Below, one piece after another: positions 62,288-64,000 of a stretch of DNA of 64,000 bases (its first letter is position 1; every line of letters starts with the position of its first letter). Under the pieces are notes generated by a model. It searched no databases and was not told the origin of the DNA. It saw only the letters and a list, made by a program, of their open reading frames with translations. Source of the DNA: an uncultured Lachnospiraceae bacterium (lineage in GTDB: Bacteria > Bacillota > Clostridia > Lachnospirales > Lachnospiraceae); assembly GCA_910576975.1 (NCBI GenBank), contig CAJTJY010000007.1, positions 1-64,000 on the forward strand, given 5' to 3'. Position numbers and translations under genes: made by a program.

Positions 62288-62404
62288 GATAGAATGCCAG
62301 ATTATGTGTGCAAGTCCTCTGGACTGCCATAATGCATTTTATCAAAATGCCAAAAGCCTGAATATAAATGTGTCAGTACACTAGAAACTGGCTTTTGGCA
62401 TTTT
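62288..62404 (+). other. Two consecutive stem-loops in a 640-base gene-free gap
   Basis: GATAGAATGC (62288) pairs with GCATTTTATC (ending 62343), with inner ATTATG/CATAAT and AGTCC/GGACT stems. Directly adjacent, AAAATGCCAAAAGCC (62344-62358) pairs with GGCTTTTGGCATTTT (62390-62404). The second may be a bidirectional terminator. Together they could be the end of a small RNA or a decayed repeat. No known riboswitch or housekeeping RNA is recognised. The rest of 61903-62545 shows no convincing gene. Confidence 0.5.
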
Positions 62405-62545
62405 GGGCAAGATAATCAAGCAGTCCAAAGGAAATTTTTAGACAACTTATTTACACAGATTTTCCAACACCCCCTATGCACATAACCTGAGGCTCTCAAG
62501 ATTTGTCAAGATGGAGGCAAGCCGCCTGATGCAATTTGACTTTCT

Positions 62546-63268
62546 CTAGAGTCGAATATCAATAGGCACATAAAGTTCCTGCTTGGATTCTTGCTGCTCC
62601 AGGCTAACCTGCTGCGGTTCCACCTGTTTGCCAGATTTTGCATCCTCTTCTTTTTGATGCATGTCTGTCTGCTCTGTCTCTTTGGCTGCATCTTCCATCG
62701 TCTCACTTGCCTCTGCCAATTCAGAAACCTGGGAAGATACCGCCTTTTCAGCTCTCTTTTCTACTTCTGCCAGTTCTTGCTGTTTTTTCTCCACGCTGCT
62801 GCCCCTGCCTGCGTCTGCCTTAATTTCTGATGCCAGAACTTTGGCTGTTCCTTCCATGTCTGAGGCCACGCCGCCATAGACTTTTGCCTGATTGATTGCA
62901 GAATCCGCCGTAATCATTGCCTTCATGCTTGTCTGAGAAATACCTGCGCCCTGGTCTTCTTGCTTTTGCGCCTCTTCTTTCTTATTACTGCCCAGCATGT
63001 CATCCATAACGGAACTTTTTTGCTGCTGCTGTTCTTTTCGCTGTTCAATCTGATGCTGTCGCAGCTGGTTCTTCAAATCTGTAATCTCTTTCTGAATATC
63101 CTGACGCTTTTTCATCTTCTCTTCCATGCTCATTTCCTGATTGGAAGAAAGCTCCTGAAGCTGTTTCTGTTTTTCTGCAATCTGCTTTTGAAAGCTTTTT
63201 GTTTCTGGGTCAGCATTGGAAAATCCGCCTACCTGACTCATTTGCCCGCCAATTCCGCTAATTCTCAT
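62546..63268 (-). CDS. FlxA-like protein
   Basis: 240 residues, no signal peptide or membrane helix. Residues ~25-80 contain the FlxA-like coiled coil (KSFQKQIAEKQKQLQELS...KKRQDIQKEITDLKNQLRQHQ), followed by Gln-rich and charged low-complexity sequence. Members of the family are found near flagellar or secretion genes in some bacteria but have no known activity. The inner ATG (MRISGIGGQ) is used because AAGGAGGAAAAGG lies in front of it. Confidence 0.75.
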   Translation of the reverse strand: MRISGIGGQMSQVGGFSNADPETKSFQKQIAEKQKQLQELSSNQEMSMEEKMKKRQDIQKEITDLKNQLRQHQIEQRKEQQQQKSSVMDDMLGSNKKEEAQKQEDQGAGISQTSMKAMITADSAINQAKVYGGVASDMEGTAKVLASEIKADAGRGSSVEKKQQELAEVEKRAEKAVSSQVSELAEASETMEDAAKETEQTDMHQKEEDAKSGKQVEPQQVSLEQQESKQELYVPIDIRL

Positions 63269-63405
63269 AATCCTTTTCCTCCTTTTTCGCACGACAATAT
63301 AAAGCTTCTATTGTCTATTGTATCGGATATTAAAGTTTTATTCAAAAGTAGTTTTGGTATGAAAATTTTTCGCCGTAACAATCAGGATGTCCGACCGCCA
63401 ACAAT

Positions 63406-63476
63406 CTTACAGCCATCTTACATTACCTTACAATTCACATGCTCCACTTTTGCCACTGCTGAAACTATAGTATAAT
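63406..63476 (+). promoter_or_regulatory. CTTACA direct repeats and -10 box upstream of the PH-domain gene
   Basis: CTTACA occurs at 63406, 63417 and 63427 (spacing 11 and 10 bp). A perfect TATAAT follows at 63471-63476, without a good -35 box. The repeats resemble PhoP-type or other OmpR-family boxes, but their distance to the -10 (~39 bp) is larger than at the other sites in this window. Confidence 0.4.
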
Positions 63477-63589
63477 ATCATCAGATTTGACACAAAGATG
63501 GTTCATGCAGCGCCGCAAGTCAAAGCTAAAGCGCTGTAATCTTTAACTACTGATCCCACATTGCAGCAGTTTAGAAAGGAATTTTGTAT

Positions 63590-64000
63590 ATGGCTTACGA
63601 AAAACTCAGTAAAAATGCACTGAAATGCATGTATACCGCTACTGGCCTTGGCGCTATTACAATGATTGCAATCCTTACTGGGATTATGTGTCATTTTTCC
63701 CTATTTACCATGCCGCTGGCCGTAGGCATCTATCTGTTTTTGACACTTCTTATGTCAGCAAACGGCATCGTCTCTCCGCCGTTCCGATATCAAAGATACC
63801 GCTACGCAATCACAGACGAATGCATAGAGATCCGGGAAGGATATCTGTGGGTGGAAGAACATCTAGTGCCCATCAACCGCCTCCATCAAATTGCCATCAG
63901 CCAGGGACCCATTGACCGAATCTATGGACTGACCAAAGTCGTGGTCACCACTGCCGGCGGAGAAGTGACGATACGATTTCTGGAAACGCAAAAAGCACAA
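63590..64000 (+). CDS. Bacterial PH-domain (YdbS/bPH2-like) membrane protein, cut by the window end
   Basis: The first 137 residues are seen; the stop lies beyond the window. Two hydrophobic helices (~20-38 and ~42-60) are followed by the bPH2 pattern YRYAITDECIEIREGYLWVEEHLVPINRLHQIAI and IDRIYGLTKVVVTTAGG. Such proteins (YdbS/YdbT) sit in the membrane and can influence envelope stress or competence; YdbS is ~160 residues, so it should end soon. AGAAAGGA precedes the ATG. Confidence 0.88.
   Translation, partial: MAYEKLSKNALKCMYTATGLGAITMIAILTGIMCHFSLFTMPLAVGIYLFLTLLMSANGIVSPPFRYQRYRYAITDECIEIREGYLWVEEHLVPINRLHQIAISQGPIDRIYGLTKVVVTTAGGEVTIRFLETQKAQ

Noticed and set aside
61955..62332. A 125-codon plus-strand frame in the gap before the FlxA-like gene
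   Set aside because: No ribosome-binding site, no recognisable domain, and it runs through the stem of a hairpin; more likely untranslated.
62200..62404. 6S RNA, SRP RNA or a known riboswitch in the empty gap
   Set aside because: None of the conserved sequence blocks of these RNAs could be found by eye; only stem-loops are supported.

Overview
The window looks like chromosomal DNA of an endospore-forming, low-to-mid G+C Gram-positive of the class Clostridia, most likely family Lachnospiraceae. The pointers are a SpoVT regulator, a DUF4321 membrane protein, strong AGGAGG ribosome-binding sites, a lipoprotein box on the solute-binding protein, CbiK-type cobalt chelation and many OmpR-type two-component systems. 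This placement is inference from gene content; no rRNA or tRNA gene and no CRISPR array was seen. About 47 protein genes are supported, most on the minus strand.

Layout. 0-8.6 kb: an SmtB-type metal sensor converges on a five-gene minus-strand operon reading diguanylate cyclase, HD-GYP phosphodiesterase, TetR regulator, MMPL/RND exporter and its heptad-repeat partner. 8.9-16.4 kb: RNase H, glucokinase, then a plus-strand two-component system with an ABC/FtsX exporter. 16.4-26.3 kb: class A penicillin-binding protein, an SbcC/SbcD-like pair, peptidoglycan deacetylase, SpoVT, a PocR-chemoreceptor-like protein, a two-domain PPK2, ArsC/Spx-like protein and acylphosphatase. 26.4-30 kb: repeats, DUF4321, an HD-hydrolase fused to a RyR domain, and uracil-DNA glycosylase. 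30-39.2 kb: a five-gene operon joining a sugar-type binding protein and two permeases to a MacA-like adaptor and a MacB-like protein, facing a two-component system across mirror-image promoters. 39.3-56.9 kb: SNF2 helicase, CbiK, TerD, glycogen branching enzyme, a TPR-AAA protein, AI-2E-type permease, an aconitase-family hydratase and a third two-component system. 57-60.9 kb: accessory region with three tandem Uma2 nuclease-like genes, D-lactate dehydrogenase and a dead YoeB toxin. 60.9-64 kb: coiled-coil protein, FlxA-like protein and the start of a PH-domain membrane protein.

The most distinctive features are: (1) modular cloverleaf repeats, in which one 118-119 bp core is carried by two unrelated pairs of terminal arms and one copy carries both pairs nested; (2) the 37.1-37.2 kb divergent promoter, with TTAGAGA half-sites at identical spacing in both directions; (3) the importer/adaptor hybrid operon lacking an ATPase; (4) the HD-RyR fusion; (5) the Uma2 array, whose 87-bp leader is duplicated almost perfectly while the coding parts have diverged.

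Start codons were moved from the longest open frame wherever a ribosome-binding site or promoter decides the matter; the reasons are given in the entries.
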